Of a stretch of 64,000 bases of DNA, positions 49,283-58,900 are shown piece by piece. The DNA is from Flavobacteriales bacterium. GTDB taxonomy: Bacteria; Bacteroidota; Bacteroidia; Flavobacteriales; UBA1820. Both the position numbers and the translations under genes were made by a program. Every line of letters starts with the position of its first letter. Within the stretch, counting starts at the first letter, position 1. The stretch is from NCBI GenBank assembly GCA_003150615.1, contig QALN01000002.1:1-64000 (forward strand), in the 5' to 3' direction. Under the pieces are notes generated by a model. That model saw only the letters and a program-made list of their open reading frames with translations. It was not told the DNA's origin and searched no databases.

Positions 49283-50161
49283 ATGAATCAAATAAACATT
49301 ATACCGAAGATAATTCATGATAAGTTCGCCGCAAGGATTATCATGGATGATTACGATATAGAGAAACCTATCGTTATTACTGTCGTGGCTAGACGTAACG
49401 ATGGAGAGTATAATACCCAGATACTAACATACCCGACATCTGGCGTTGATTATGAGGGTAATGTAAGGATGGTGTTTTTCGATGTCGCTAGGTCTCATGT
49501 TTGCCAGATAACATCTGTGTTTATCAACGGTCATGAGGTCAAGACATATTATACCGATGTCCCGGATCTTGATATGCAGGCTCGTTATGACGATAGCTTA
49601 TGCCGGTACGATAAGAAGGTTAATATGAATGACATTCGGCTGTCATTTCAGGTGCTAGAGACACGTGATCCTAAGGTGCTTCAGGTATTGGATGAGTCTG
49701 AGTGGGGGCTGCTGGAGGACAGGAAGGCGATCATCGAGATCACTACGCCGGGCATGTCCGACCCCGCTACGTTGTTCCTTGGCAAGAATCAGGTCAATAC
49801 CTTTACTAGCCTAACATTAGGCCTCAATTGCTTTAATTACGATGATTGTAATGTCAAGTACCTTGATCTACCTGATGGTATATATGATATCAAGATCATA
49901 GGTAGCCCTTCTACTTACAACTTCAGTCGCAAGTATCTTAAGACGGATCTTATACGTAGACGTCTTGATCGGCTATGGATTAAGACCGATATCTTGTGTG
50001 AGGATAAGGATAAGGATCTTATAGGCAAGATACAGGAGATGGAGACGCTTATGGCTGTAGCGGAGGCTAACGTCAGGTTGGATAACATAGAGGCCGCTCA
50101 TGAGATTATTGATCGTGTCGGAGGGCTTCTTGAGATGGCTACTAATTGCGTGGATTGTTAA
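49283..50161 (+). CDS. Tail/baseplate-type hypothetical protein
   Basis: 292 residues. Beta-rich N-terminal two thirds (NIIPKIIHDKFAARIIMDDYD; VDYEGNVRMVFFDVARSHVCQI) and a helical C-terminus (IGKIQEMETLMAVAEANVRLDNIEAAHEI). The pattern of a beta domain plus C-terminal helix is common in short tail or connector adaptors. It starts a small operon (three or four more genes) with its own promoter. No family is recognised. Confidence 0.55.
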   Translation: MNQINIIPKIIHDKFAARIIMDDYDIEKPIVITVVARRNDGEYNTQILTYPTSGVDYEGNVRMVFFDVARSHVCQITSVFINGHEVKTYYTDVPDLDMQARYDDSLCRYDKKVNMNDIRLSFQVLETRDPKVLQVLDESEWGLLEDRKAIIEITTPGMSDPATLFLGKNQVNTFTSLTLGLNCFNYDDCNVKYLDLPDGIYDIKIIGSPSTYNFSRKYLKTDLIRRRLDRLWIKTDILCEDKDKDLIGKIQEMETLMAVAEANVRLDNIEAAHEIIDRVGGLLEMATNCVDC

Positions 50162-50179
50162 ACATAAAAATATTTAGTC

Positions 50180-50530
50180 GTGGGTTGTAATACTTGTAAG
50201 GAAAAGGCGTTAAAGGCCGAGAGAGAAAGAATTGAGAGAAGTATGATGAATCGTGCTTCCTCTACCGTTGTTGGCGATATGGAATACGCTTCTAGGAGCA
50301 CCGCCGGTTGTATGGTCATGCTCGATCCGTTGAAGACCATGGAGCGTGACGTGGTGAGCATATACAAACAGACCCGTACCATAGGTGACGTGGGTATCGT
50401 CTATCTCAACATGCAGAAGAAGATCCGTGAGTGGATCAAGAACCTGCCATATGGATGCCCGCCTGACGAGGAGGTACAAGAAATGAGAAAGGAGATACTA
50501 GATGGGCGCGCAATCTATATCAAACCTTGA
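50180..50530 (+). CDS. Small helical protein with Cys pair
   Basis: 116 residues from a GTG start (GTGGGTTGTAAT). N-terminal GCNTCKEKALKAERERIERSMMN is a CxxC motif plus charged helix. The middle (STAGCMVMLDPLKTMERDVVS) and the C-terminus (PPDEEVQEMRKEILDGRA) are helical. Likely a structural or adaptor protein. The downstream gene overlaps it by 29 bp. Confidence 0.55.
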   Translation: MGCNTCKEKALKAERERIERSMMNRASSTVVGDMEYASRSTAGCMVMLDPLKTMERDVVSIYKQTRTIGDVGIVYLNMQKKIREWIKNLPYGCPPDEEVQEMRKEILDGRAIYIKP

Positions 50531-50744
50531 TAGAATAGATCTATGTAAGGTCGTAGATGAATGGCTTTCTTGCCAATGGAGTGGATACATGAGGTACCAT
50601 AGGTATAGGATCGGGGACAAGCCCGATGTATCTTATTGGGGCAAGATAATTCGTCTGCAAAGGTCATTATGCGATAATGATTGCGGGTTATGCCCGGATG
50701 AGGTAAGATCGTTAAAGGAACGTGTTAATAAGTTGCTGGCATGA
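50502..50744 (+). CDS. Small basic protein with Cys residues
   Basis: 80 residues (MGAQSISNLDRIDLCKVVDE...). Trp/Tyr/Arg-rich middle (GYMRYHRYRIGDKPDVSYWG) and two Cys near the end (CDNDCGLCPDEV). It overlaps its neighbours at both ends by 29 and 4 bp. Unrecognised; probably part of the same structural operon. Confidence 0.55.
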   Translation: MGAQSISNLDRIDLCKVVDEWLSCQWSGYMRYHRYRIGDKPDVSYWGKIIRLQRSLCDNDCGLCPDEVRSLKERVNKLLA

Positions 50745-51001
50745 AAAAATATAACTGTTCACATATAACTCCGTCCACTTGCGTACCCTACGAGGGTGAT
50801 CTCCCAGAGTGGTCAAAATATAAGGACTCTGATGAGTGTGTTATGGTCTCCGACGTGATAGAGGAGATATACGAAGAGCTAACCCGTATCAGGGAGGCTA
50901 TAGATGTCCGGGATCTCGGCGAGTCTTGTGTTAAGATAAATGGCGATAAGACCGTATCGAAAATCCTTTACGCTATTGAAGATAAGATTTGCAATGGGTA
51001 A
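50741..51001 (+). CDS. Small acidic helical protein
   Basis: 86 residues (MKKYNCSHITPSTCVPYEGD...). It has several Cys (NCSHI, STCVPY, ESCVKI, KICNG) and an acidic helix (SDVIEEIYEELTRIREAID). It overlaps the upstream gene by 4 bp and is followed by a clear terminator, so it ends the operon. Function unknown. Confidence 0.55.
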   Translation: MKKYNCSHITPSTCVPYEGDLPEWSKYKDSDECVMVSDVIEEIYEELTRIREAIDVRDLGESCVKINGDKTVSKILYAIEDKICNG

Positions 51002-51025
51002 TTAATGTCCTGATTTTAGGATATT

Positions 51026-51072
51026 AAAAATAGCCAATTGGATTGTGTTTGTCACACCAATTGGCTATTTTT
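51026..51072 (+). terminator. Terminator after the small Cys-containing operon
   Basis: AAAATAGCCAATTGG pairs with CCAATTGGCTATTTT around a 15-base loop; T-rich on the right. It is symmetric enough to act in both directions. Confidence 0.85.
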
Positions 51073-51144
51073 GTATGTCCGCCGACTCTCACGAGGGAGC
51101 GGACATAAACTATTTAATTATTAATCTCAAAATTAGACTAAAAA

Positions 51145-51828
51145 ATGAAGACGGTTAATGTTTTGACGAGAAAAATGGGCGATTTTAACGTTTTTCAAAG
51201 AACTAGTGATGGTTATTTTGATGCCAATAGTTTACTTAAGCAATGGAATGATAATCCTGAGAACACGAGAAGACGGCTTGATGATTTTATGAATAGTAGT
51301 AGAACTAAGGAATTTGTTAGTGCTTTATCTGAGGATGAAAGCCATAGGAGAAAAATCGACATTGGTGATAATCAATTAGTTATAAAAGTGAAAGGTAAGA
51401 CGACTAAGCATGGTAAGACTCCTGATAAGGTATGGATGCATCCTCTGTTGTTTATAAAATTTGCCATGTGGATAAATCCTAGATTCGAAGTTCAGGTATT
51501 GAGATTTGTGCATGATCAACTTATAGATTACAGGGATAAAGCTGGTGATGCCTATAAGAGGATGTCTTCCGCTTTGTCTAAAATAATTGAACCTTCAAGA
51601 CTAAGGGATAAAATACAAGATTTGGCTAGATCCGTAAATATTATTGTCTATGGGCTTCATGAGACTATGATAAGAAATTCTGTTGGAGAGGAGGCTAAGG
51701 CTAAAGAGTTGATGGAGCTGGAGATTGATATAGCTAAGATGATTGAATTTGGATATATAGTTACCGAGGAACAGTTAAGGGATTATCTGTATAAGGTTTT
51801 GAGAAGCAAAAAGGCTCTTCCTTTGTGA
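51145..51828 (+). CDS. KilA-N-like DNA-binding protein, paralogue A
   Basis: 227 residues. The N-terminal 110 residues follow the KilA-N pattern (GYFDANSLLKQWNDNPENTRR... KVWMHPLLFIKFAMWINPRFEVQVLRF), a domain in phage regulators and anti-repressors that binds DNA. A charged helical C-terminus follows (ARSVNIIVYGLHETMIRNSVG...). Its C-terminal half matches the paralogue at 52923 (AGDAYKRMSS/AGDAYIEMCS; IVYGLHETMIRN/VVFGVHEEGIRN). A separate rightward unit after a terminator suggests independent regulation. It is probably a late regulator. Confidence 0.75.
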   Translation: MKTVNVLTRKMGDFNVFQRTSDGYFDANSLLKQWNDNPENTRRRLDDFMNSSRTKEFVSALSEDESHRRKIDIGDNQLVIKVKGKTTKHGKTPDKVWMHPLLFIKFAMWINPRFEVQVLRFVHDQLIDYRDKAGDAYKRMSSALSKIIEPSRLRDKIQDLARSVNIIVYGLHETMIRNSVGEEAKAKELMELEIDIAKMIEFGYIVTEEQLRDYLYKVLRSKKALPL

Positions 51829-51851
51829 TTTGGATTTTAATCGTATATTTG
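51822..51851 (+). promoter_or_regulatory. Bacteroides-type promoter for the DUF5977-like gene
   Basis: TTTG (51822-51825), 18 bases, TATATTTG (51844-51851), 17 bases before the ATG at 51869. It overlaps the stop of the KilA-N-like gene, which moves the true start away from the longer TTG frame. Confidence 0.7.
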
Positions 51852-51868
51852 TGTCAAAGTTAATTACG

Positions 51869-52714
51869 ATGATATACGGCAATAAAGAAATAGTACGGAC
51901 GTTCACCAGAAACAACCTGCCTGCCGGATATGTGGGTGGCTCTGTTGACTACCGGGTCCCGGCCGATGTTTATTTTGGCGATACGCAGGAGGAGGCTGAT
52001 AGTAAGGCTGAGGATGATGTCAATGCCAACGGTCAGGATTACGCCAACACATATGCCGACATAATACCGGCTGTATGGTATAATGATCAGGTATGCGATG
52101 AGTTTATCAAGAACGATTGCGTAAGTGGTAAGGGGTCCAAGGAACAAATATGCGTAGAGGAAGGCAGGTTTGTGTCATACGTATCCAAGAAAGACGCCAA
52201 TGATAAGGCTAGGGCGGAGCTGGGACGGATCGGGCAGGGTGAGGCCAACGCCGTCGGGGCTTGCTGCGAGGACTGGGCCTCACAGCCTCTTCGTGGCTTG
52301 TTTTACAAGAACGATTGTGAGACCGGGACATCAGGTAAAGAAGGTATTGTGTATGAATTGCCAGCCGGAGCCGTCATATCCGATATATCCCAGATTGATG
52401 CTGATACGTTAGCTTATAGGAAGTTCATGAAAGAAGGTCAGGAGAAGGCTAACGCCGAGGGTAGTTGTTCACCTGTATTCTATAATACGAAGATCGGTGA
52501 TTGGTTTGAAAAGGTATGTCCGTTTGGATATAAATCAGGTAGGGTATATTATTCTATCAAAGCCAACAGGTTTAGGTCATGGATATCAGTAGAGGATGCC
52601 AACGCCAAAGCTCGTGAGGTTTTGATGGTAGAGGGGCAGGAGTACGCTGATCTTAATCTTGAGTGCGAGAAATGGATTGAGAATATTGATCAAGAGGATC
52701 AATGTTATTGGTGA
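51869..52714 (+). CDS. DUF5977-like repeat protein (small)
   Basis: 281 residues from the ATG at 51869. Four units match the repeat of the giant fibre protein: RTFTRNN...DTQEEADSKAEDDVNANGQDYAN; CDEFIKNDC...KKDANDKARAELGRIGQGEAN; GLFYKNDCET...; and a last unit with VEDANAKAREVLMVEGQEYA. These carry NNC/NDC then an Ala-rich helix and are present in many Bacteroidetes phage proteins, forming adhesion shafts. It may be a short fibre or an assembly partner of the 1497-residue protein. A terminator follows within 70 bases. Confidence 0.7.
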   Translation: MIYGNKEIVRTFTRNNLPAGYVGGSVDYRVPADVYFGDTQEEADSKAEDDVNANGQDYANTYADIIPAVWYNDQVCDEFIKNDCVSGKGSKEQICVEEGRFVSYVSKKDANDKARAELGRIGQGEANAVGACCEDWASQPLRGLFYKNDCETGTSGKEGIVYELPAGAVISDISQIDADTLAYRKFMKEGQEKANAEGSCSPVFYNTKIGDWFEKVCPFGYKSGRVYYSIKANRFRSWISVEDANAKAREVLMVEGQEYADLNLECEKWIENIDQEDQCYW

Positions 52715-52753
52715 TGATGCGCGTTTAGTTTTCCATAATAGTTGATTTAGTGT

Positions 52754-52786
52754 TTGGAGGGGATTGTATATCTCCTCCATTTTTTG
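52754..52786 (+). terminator. Terminator after the small DUF5977-like gene
   Basis: TGGAGGGGAT and ATCTCCTCCA form a stem (one G-T pair), followed by TTTTTT. Located 40 bases after the stop. Confidence 0.8.
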
Positions 52787-52850
52787 TATATATATCAATG
52801 GTGATAAGTTTATATACTGCAATACAGTTGTTTGTATGTTGAATATGTTT

Positions 52851-52858
52851 TATATTTG
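52851..52858 (+). promoter_or_regulatory. Bacteroides-type -7 box with hairpin leader
   Basis: TATATTTG, with TTTG 16 bases upstream (52831-52834). The leader contains an inverted repeat, ATACCTATC (52860-52868) and GATAGGTAT (52884-52892), which could form an RNA hairpin or an operator just before the KilA-N-like paralogue B. Confidence 0.55.
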
Positions 52859-52922
52859 CATACCTATCTATTCATCTCGAACCGATAGGTATTATGTTTA
52901 ATTTAAAATATTGTTCAAAGTT

Positions 52923-53666
52923 ATGAAAAGTCGGGTTGAAATCAAATCTTCTGATAGGAGATTGATGGGCGTTGTTATACCTGCGCTCAGTGATAATGGT
53001 TTTGTTAACATCACTTTAGCTATGAAGGTCTTGTCTGATGATAGGCTTAAAAAGGGTTTATCCCCTAAGAAGCTTAATGATATTATTAAGTATGATGGCT
53101 TTCAGGAGAAATGTAGGGAAATAATTAGTAGACTGGAAAACAGGGATTTATGTAAGCGGATAAATATCAGCCTACAAAACAAGACCCTAAATCTTAGTGA
53201 TTTAAACAAAATGGGATTGGCGTGCAGAAAGGGAAAGGGGGATGGACAGATGTGGTATATGAACCCATACCTTTTCCTTGTGGTGGCTATGGAAATGAGT
53301 CCTGAGGTTTGCGCCGATGTCGTAATGTGGTTTGTTGATAATATCGTAGGGGTAAGAAATGCAGCTGGTGACGCTTATATAGAGATGTGCAGCAGTGTAT
53401 CTTCGCTTATAAGCGATAAGAGCAATTTAAAGGAATCGCTATCAAGAATTGCTAAGGGTATAAATTTTGTTGTTTTTGGCGTACATGAGGAAGGGATAAG
53501 AAATAGGGCTTCCTTCGAGGAGTTGGATATGATAGTATCAATAGAAAGAAATATATCTTATGCTATTAAGGCTGGATATATAAAAGACTATGATGGCGTT
53601 ATAAACGATTTGGGAAGGCAGTGGAAAGACAGATGGGGTAATCCTGTTCTTAAATTGAAGTCCTGA
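52923..53666 (+). CDS. KilA-N-like DNA-binding protein, paralogue B
   Basis: 247 residues from the ATG at 52923 (a TTG upstream is not favoured). N-terminal region with SDNGFVNITLAMKVLSDDRLKKGLSP and MWYMNPYLFLVVAMEMSPEV, KilA-N-like, followed by the C-terminal region shared with paralogue A (RNAAGDAYIEMCSS; GINFVVFGVHEEGIRN; SYAIKAGYIKDYD). Two related regulators flank the small DUF5977-like gene, suggesting duplication of a regulator plus fibre unit. Target unknown. Confidence 0.75.
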   Translation: MKSRVEIKSSDRRLMGVVIPALSDNGFVNITLAMKVLSDDRLKKGLSPKKLNDIIKYDGFQEKCREIISRLENRDLCKRINISLQNKTLNLSDLNKMGLACRKGKGDGQMWYMNPYLFLVVAMEMSPEVCADVVMWFVDNIVGVRNAAGDAYIEMCSSVSSLISDKSNLKESLSRIAKGINFVVFGVHEEGIRNRASFEELDMIVSIERNISYAIKAGYIKDYDGVINDLGRQWKDRWGNPVLKLKS

Positions 53667-53766
53667 TCTTGTCTTGTTGTTATGGTTTATGGGTATAGGG
53701 GATGCGAATGACGTATCCCTTATATTGTTTAATAACGTATGTTGTCTTGTTTCCAAACCAAATAAG

Positions 53767-53774
53767 TATCTTTG
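53767..53774 (+). promoter_or_regulatory. Bacteroides-type -7 box for the Cys-rich operon
   Basis: TATCTTTG, 23 bases upstream of the ATG at 53798. It sets the true start of the first small gene past an apparent in-frame extension. Confidence 0.65.
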
Positions 53775-53797
53775 CTAAAAACATTAATATTATTAAT

Positions 53798-54199
53798 ATG
53801 TGTAATACAGGTGGTTGTTGTCATGATCATTCGAGGGAGCGTCCTGAAGAATGCTGTCATGGTGTTAAGATAGACAAGTTTCTTAACAAATGCCCCGAGG
53901 ATCCTTGTGATCCTTGCGATCGGGATTGTCAGGACGAGCCTTGTGTTGGCTATGGATGTCCTATAGTTTTATATGATAAATGCGTCTTATACTCAGGTGA
54001 TGAGTTGGTGGTGGATGGTATAGAGAAAGGTACTGATATCTCTGTCGTTGTAGACTCATTGAGGCGTATTATAGCGTCTAGGGATAAGCAGATAGATTTA
54101 TACCATCGTGAGGTTCTGGATTTGAAGAAAATTATAAACGAGCTTGTCAACGCCGGTAATGGTGGCGGTGATAATGGTGCAGAAGAGGAGGTATGGTAA
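53798..54199 (+). CDS. Small Cys-rich adaptor-type protein 1
   Basis: 133 residues from the ATG at 53798. N-terminal cluster of Cys and His (CNTGGCCHDHS; CPEDPCDPCDRDCQDEPC), then CVLYSGDELVVDGIEKGTD and a C-terminal coiled coil (SRDKQIDLYHREVLDLKKIINEL). The same organisation (Cys segment, GD-x-V turn, short helix with IR.KD..I) is seen in the next two genes, indicating a paralogue series. Such proteins may trimerise and join fibre subunits. Metal or disulphide stabilisation of the Cys-rich head is likely. Operon head. Confidence 0.6.
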   Translation: MCNTGGCCHDHSRERPEECCHGVKIDKFLNKCPEDPCDPCDRDCQDEPCVGYGCPIVLYDKCVLYSGDELVVDGIEKGTDISVVVDSLRRIIASRDKQIDLYHREVLDLKKIINELVNAGNGGGDNGAEEEVW

Positions 54200-54435
54200 C
54201 AATGAATGGTTGTAACAAGAAACAATACAGGCCTACTGTAGACGATACGAAAGTACCGTGCTCTACGTACATGAGCACCGATTGTATTTATCCCGGTGAT
54301 AAGGTTCGTGTGGAGTCGCTGGGATTGTCCCCTAATTGCGATATGTCCGATACCCTTAATGCTATGATAAAGGCTATACGGGACAAGGATGCTGAGATAC
54401 TTGAATTAAGGAGAATGATTAATAAATTGATTTGA
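54193..54435 (+). CDS. Small Cys-rich adaptor-type protein 2
   Basis: 80 residues, overlapping protein 1 by 7 bp. CSTYMSTDCIYPGDKVRVESLG followed by the coiled helix AMIKAIRDKDAEILELRRMINKL, aligning with the C-terminal two thirds of protein 1. The shorter N-terminus is the main difference. Probably a trimer-forming fibre attachment part. Confidence 0.6.
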   Translation: MVTMNGCNKKQYRPTVDDTKVPCSTYMSTDCIYPGDKVRVESLGLSPNCDMSDTLNAMIKAIRDKDAEILELRRMINKLI

Positions 54436-54436
54436 T

Positions 54437-54856
54437 ATGAGGAATAACTGTAATCCATGTAAGCCGGAATATAGACCAGGGAACGAATGTAGTATCTACA
54501 GTTCCCAGATCATATATGATGGTCAGTCTTTTCCTGAGGCAGATATCAGGAACGGAGATGGCATGAATAGCGTAATCGAGTCTCTGGTAAGGAAGCTGGT
54601 TGCCGTATCTGGAGCAACGGCGTCCATCCAAAGGGATTCGTTTAAGGGAGTGCAGGCCGTAAGGTTAAGATACGAGCCTCTGAATGTTCTTAGCGTGACC
54701 TACTGCGGTACTATCGTACCTAACGACGGGTATGTCGTTTCTGGTAGATCCATTAAGTTCAAGAAAAGGTATTGCATGGGCGATGAGTTCGCTGATGTTA
54801 ATATCGTATATACTACATTGAATAGTAATATTTTAAATACTTCATGCTATGGCTAA
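54437..54856 (+). CDS. Small Cys-rich adaptor-type protein 3
   Basis: 139 residues. CNPCKPEYRPGNECSIYSSQIIYDGQSF is the familiar Cys/Gly-turn head, then a helix (MNSVIESLVRKLVAVSG) and a longer beta-rich C-terminus (VQAVRLRYEPLNVLSVTYCGTI) not present in the two previous proteins. It overlaps the next gene by 8 bp. It may cap or extend the assembly built by its relatives. Confidence 0.6.
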   Translation: MRNNCNPCKPEYRPGNECSIYSSQIIYDGQSFPEADIRNGDGMNSVIESLVRKLVAVSGATASIQRDSFKGVQAVRLRYEPLNVLSVTYCGTIVPNDGYVVSGRSIKFKKRYCMGDEFADVNIVYTTLNSNILNTSCYG

Positions 54857-55163
54857 GAGAGTGTATGATATGGTCTTGGCTTCCGAGTGTGACGGTTGGG
54901 TATGTGGTGAGACACTTAAGAAAGGGTCTGTCCCAGCAGACAGGTTGGAGCTTGATTCTTTTTCAGAGGCAGTCAGGGAGCTTATAGAGCGTTTTTTCGA
55001 GGAGGGATGGTTGCCGGACATGATCTGCGATCTTGGTTGTGGTGGCGCCAGCGTGTTTGAGATTAAGCCTACTAACTTCGAGTATCCTCCTGAGGGCGGT
55101 GAGCAGATTCTGGAGATTATCGTAGGCAAGAGTGATAAATGGACTATAACTCAAGCGGAATGA
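54849..55163 (+). CDS. Small protein with BACON-like C-terminal segment
   Basis: 104 residues. N-terminal half with two Cys (ASECDGWVCGE), a helical middle (SFSEAVRELIERFFEEGW), then VFEIKPTNFEYPPEGGEQIL and IIVGKSDKWTITQAE. The last part has the pattern of the end of BACON domains (hydrophobic strands, Gly turn, W before the end). The following gene starts within 2 bases. It may be a companion chain of the large fibre. Confidence 0.5.
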   Translation: MAKRVYDMVLASECDGWVCGETLKKGSVPADRLELDSFSEAVRELIERFFEEGWLPDMICDLGCGGASVFEIKPTNFEYPPEGGEQILEIIVGKSDKWTITQAE

Positions 55164-55164
55164 T

Positions 55165-55971
55165 ATGAATAATTTAAAAGATATTCTTGCTAAGATCGAG
55201 CAAGGCTCCTCATGGGTGTCCTACGACAAGATTTCCGGTACCGGTCCCGACAAGGTGGCGATCAAGGTAGAGCCGGGATGGATGGGTAGGTTGCCTAGGG
55301 AGACTTACGTAGCGGTCGAGAAAGGCAAGGTAACGAAACTCGCTACCATAACCCAGAAGGGTATGGAGCGGGTGAGCGTAGATCCGGCCAATATCATGTT
55401 CGACATGGAGGGTGGGACGGCGGTCATCAACGCCAAGCTTAACTCCGCCTCGGTCAAGGCCTCCTGCCTTACCCTTGGTGGTTCGGTAAGTAAATGCTAT
55501 ATGGTGTCTATGAACGTCAACGGGTTATCCGTTAAGATACCTGACGAGGATAGCAGATACGTGGTGTACGCCGATCCTGAGGATCCGGGAGCCACTGACC
55601 TGTATGACGCTAGCTTCGTTATAGCCATGCCTAAGAATATGGATAACGAGGAGCATCATGAGATGTTCGTCTTGAATGGCAAGGTTGTTAATATCAATCA
55701 ACAGCCTAATGATATACCTTATATTATACTTGATCATGACTTTGATAACGTGACTAGTGAGAACGGTCAGGTTGTTATTGATATTAAGTCTAACACTGAG
55801 TATGATATTGAGCTGGTATGTTGCACTTGCGGCGATGGCAGCGAGGAACCGGAGCCGGAACCACCCTTTAACGTGGATCCGCAAAAGTTGACGCTTAATA
55901 AGGATGGTGATACTCAAATCGTGAGGGTAGAGGCCGGAGATAATGTTTCATGGAGAATAGAGGAGGATTGA
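55165..55971 (+). CDS. Fibre-associated protein with BACON-like end
   Basis: 268 residues. The first about 230 residues are beta-rich with several strand-turn patterns (GTGPDKVAIKVEPGWMGR; VSMNVNGLSVKIPDEDS). A Pro/Glu-rich linker (EEPEPEPPFN) precedes a C-terminal BACON-type segment (VDPQKLTLNKDGDTQIVRVE...VSWRIEED). BACON domains are carbohydrate/mucin-binding beta-sandwiches in Bacteroidetes. Immediately upstream of the giant repeat fibre gene (1 base apart), so likely part of the same structure. Confidence 0.6.
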   Translation: MNNLKDILAKIEQGSSWVSYDKISGTGPDKVAIKVEPGWMGRLPRETYVAVEKGKVTKLATITQKGMERVSVDPANIMFDMEGGTAVINAKLNSASVKASCLTLGGSVSKCYMVSMNVNGLSVKIPDEDSRYVVYADPEDPGATDLYDASFVIAMPKNMDNEEHHEMFVLNGKVVNINQQPNDIPYIILDHDFDNVTSENGQVVIDIKSNTEYDIELVCCTCGDGSEEPEPEPPFNVDPQKLTLNKDGDTQIVRVEAGDNVSWRIEED

Positions 55972-55972
55972 C

Positions 55973-58900
55973 ATGGCAAGGGAAGTAGATAAGAATTGCG
56001 TTGAGGGTAATTGCTTTGCCATTAACGACAAGAGCCATGGGGTAGGCGATAATAAGCTTAACATCGTATACAAGGCTAATTACACCGGTCAGATCTGTAC
56101 GGCTAAGTTCCGTATAACGTCAAAGGACGGTAGTGTTGTTAAGGAGTATATGATAGCCCAAGATGCCAAGCCCTTTTATTATAATATCAAGATGGTTCAG
56201 CCGTTTACCAAGGATGACTGTCTAGCCAACCAGCACGGTTCGGTTGTCTTGTATGTGGTTGAGGAACGGACGTACAAGTCGTTTATCTCACAGGAGGACG
56301 CCGATGCCAAGGCTATGGAGGATATAGCCCTAAATGGTCAGGCATACGCCAATGAGCATGGTGAGTGTATAACTGACATCTGGTATAACGAGGAGCAAAG
56401 GAAAACCTTTATCCGTAACAATTGTGATAAGTTCAGTGATGGTCAGGAATATGTTTACATCGTTCCTGAGGGTAAGTACGTGTCTTCTATCTCTCAAGAG
56501 GACGCCGATAGGAAGGCTATTGAGGATATTGAGAAGAACGGTCAACAACAAGCCAATTTGGAGGGTGAGTGTAAGCCTAAGGAGAATATTTATTATGGTA
56601 AGTTTAGCAAGACCTTTACCCGTAACAATTGCGACTCCACTCAATACGGAACGGATGTGGTTGTTAATGAGACGATGGTTACAGGAGACTTTAGATCCAT
56701 CGTATCTCAGGAGGAGGCTAATAAGTTAGCACAAGCCGCTGTAGAGGCTCAGGGTCAGGATATAGCTAATATCAAGGGTAATTGTGAGAAGATACCGGTA
56801 TTTACCGGATCGTATTCTAAGGTATTCCAGAGAACCAATTGTCCTGAAGGTTCTACTCCTATTGACTTCACTGTGGACGAGAAGATGTGTTCTGGCTATC
56901 CGTTCACTTCTACAGTATCACAGGATGCCGCCAATAAGCTGGCGCAGGATGCTGTTGAGGCGCAAGGTCAGGCTATCACCAACGAGCGTGGCGATTGTCA
57001 GACTAACGTCTACTATAACGTTAGGATGGAGAAGACAGTCACTAGAAACAATTGCGATGAGTTCCATATCGGTCAACCTTATACTTATGTTGTAGCCGCT
57101 GGTAAGTACTTCTCTATTTTCTCTCAGGAGGATGCTGACAATAAGGCTAAGGCCGATCTTGAGGCTAACGCCCAACAACAAGCTAACCTTGAAGGTGAAT
57201 GTAAGGAGAAGGTCGTATATCATGGTAAATACAGTAAGGAATTTACCCGTAATAATTGCGATGAGACCCAGTACGGTACTAAGGTTGTTGTAGACGAGAC
57301 TATGGTGACAGGAGACTTTAGGTCTACCGTGTCTCAGGAGGACGCTAATAACAAGGCTAAGGCCGCTGTTGAGGCTCAAGGTCAGGACGTGGCTAACGTG
57401 AAAGGTAAGTGTGAGAAAGTTCCTGTATATACCGGTACTTATACACGTACGTTTACCCGTAACAATTGTGGTACTGGTACTGGTGGAACTTATACGGTAA
57501 ACGATAGAATGGTTGATGGTTATCCATTTACTTCCACCGTGTCTCAAGAGGATGCCAACAGCAAGGCTAAGGCTGCCGTTGACGCCCAAGGACAGGCTCT
57601 CGCCAATATCCATGCCCTTTGTACGTACACTGGCCGTGCTTCCTTGGAGTTCACGAGAAACAACTGTGGTGAGTGCAAGATCGGATCTAAGGTGATGATC
57701 ACTCAAGATATGGTAGAAGGACACCCATTCCAGTCCAACGACTCCCAGACCGCTGCTGACGCTATGGCTATGACCGCAGTACAAGCTCAAGGGCAGGCTT
57801 TGGCTAATACCAAGGGTACTTGCTCTAACGCTACTATGTATACCGGTAAGGCTAGCTTCGAGTTTACGAAGAGCAATTGTGGCGCTAATCAGGTAGGAGA
57901 TCCGTTCACCGTAACACAAGATATGGTGGAAGGTCATCCGTTCCAGTCTTGCGTATCTCAAGATGAGGCTAATTTAGTGGCTATGGCCGCTGTAATGAAT
58001 CAAGGCCAGAAGATAGCCGATGAGCAAGGCACTTGTCATGAGGCTTCTAAATATACCGGTCATTATAGCGAGGCGTTCGAGAAGAATAACTGTCCGTCCG
58101 GTCTTATCCCGTCTTCAGTTACCGTTACTGAGGCCGATGTAACCGGAGGCCCATTCTACTCATACGAGAGCCAGTTCGCCGCTGATGAGCTTGCTAAGGC
58201 CGCTGTCAAGGCACAAGGTCAGGCCATAGCCAACGATCGTGGTACTTGTGATGAGTTGAAGATATATGTCGGTAATTATAGTAAGGAGTTCACTCCTAAG
58301 TGTCCTACTTGCCAGTATGCTGATCCTATTACCGTAACCCCGGATCTTATGGGTCAGTTCTTCACCTCTACCCGTTCACAAGAGGAGGCTGACGCTTTGG
58401 CTAAGGCCTACATCGATAGGATGGGTCAGGCGTTCGTTAACAAGAACTATGATGACACGTGTCATACTAAGGATGAGCAACCGGTTTGGAAGACTATCGA
58501 AACCGTATGCAAGGATTGTATCTCTAAATTACATCAACGTAATACCAATACCTGCTACACTGATCCTGATAATCAAGAGCGGTATATAGCTGGTGGTAAT
58601 AAGATATGCTTCTGGTTTGGTACGGCATCTAAGGCCTTCACTCGTCAATGTGAGGATGGTGGGGTTGGAAGCTCCGTTACCGTGACTCAGAATGATGTTA
58701 CGGATCCAAGTCCTAGCTCTGATGGCAAGTTCAAGTCATGTGTATCTCAGGCTGACGCTAACGCCAAGGCATTGGCGGCTGTTACGGCTCAGGGACAGAG
58801 CGTAGCTAACTCGAAGGGTACTTGTACGTGGACAGGAAGCTATACCGGTCAGGTCCAGAAGAACAATTGCGCTGATGGCGGCGTAGGAGACATGGTATCC

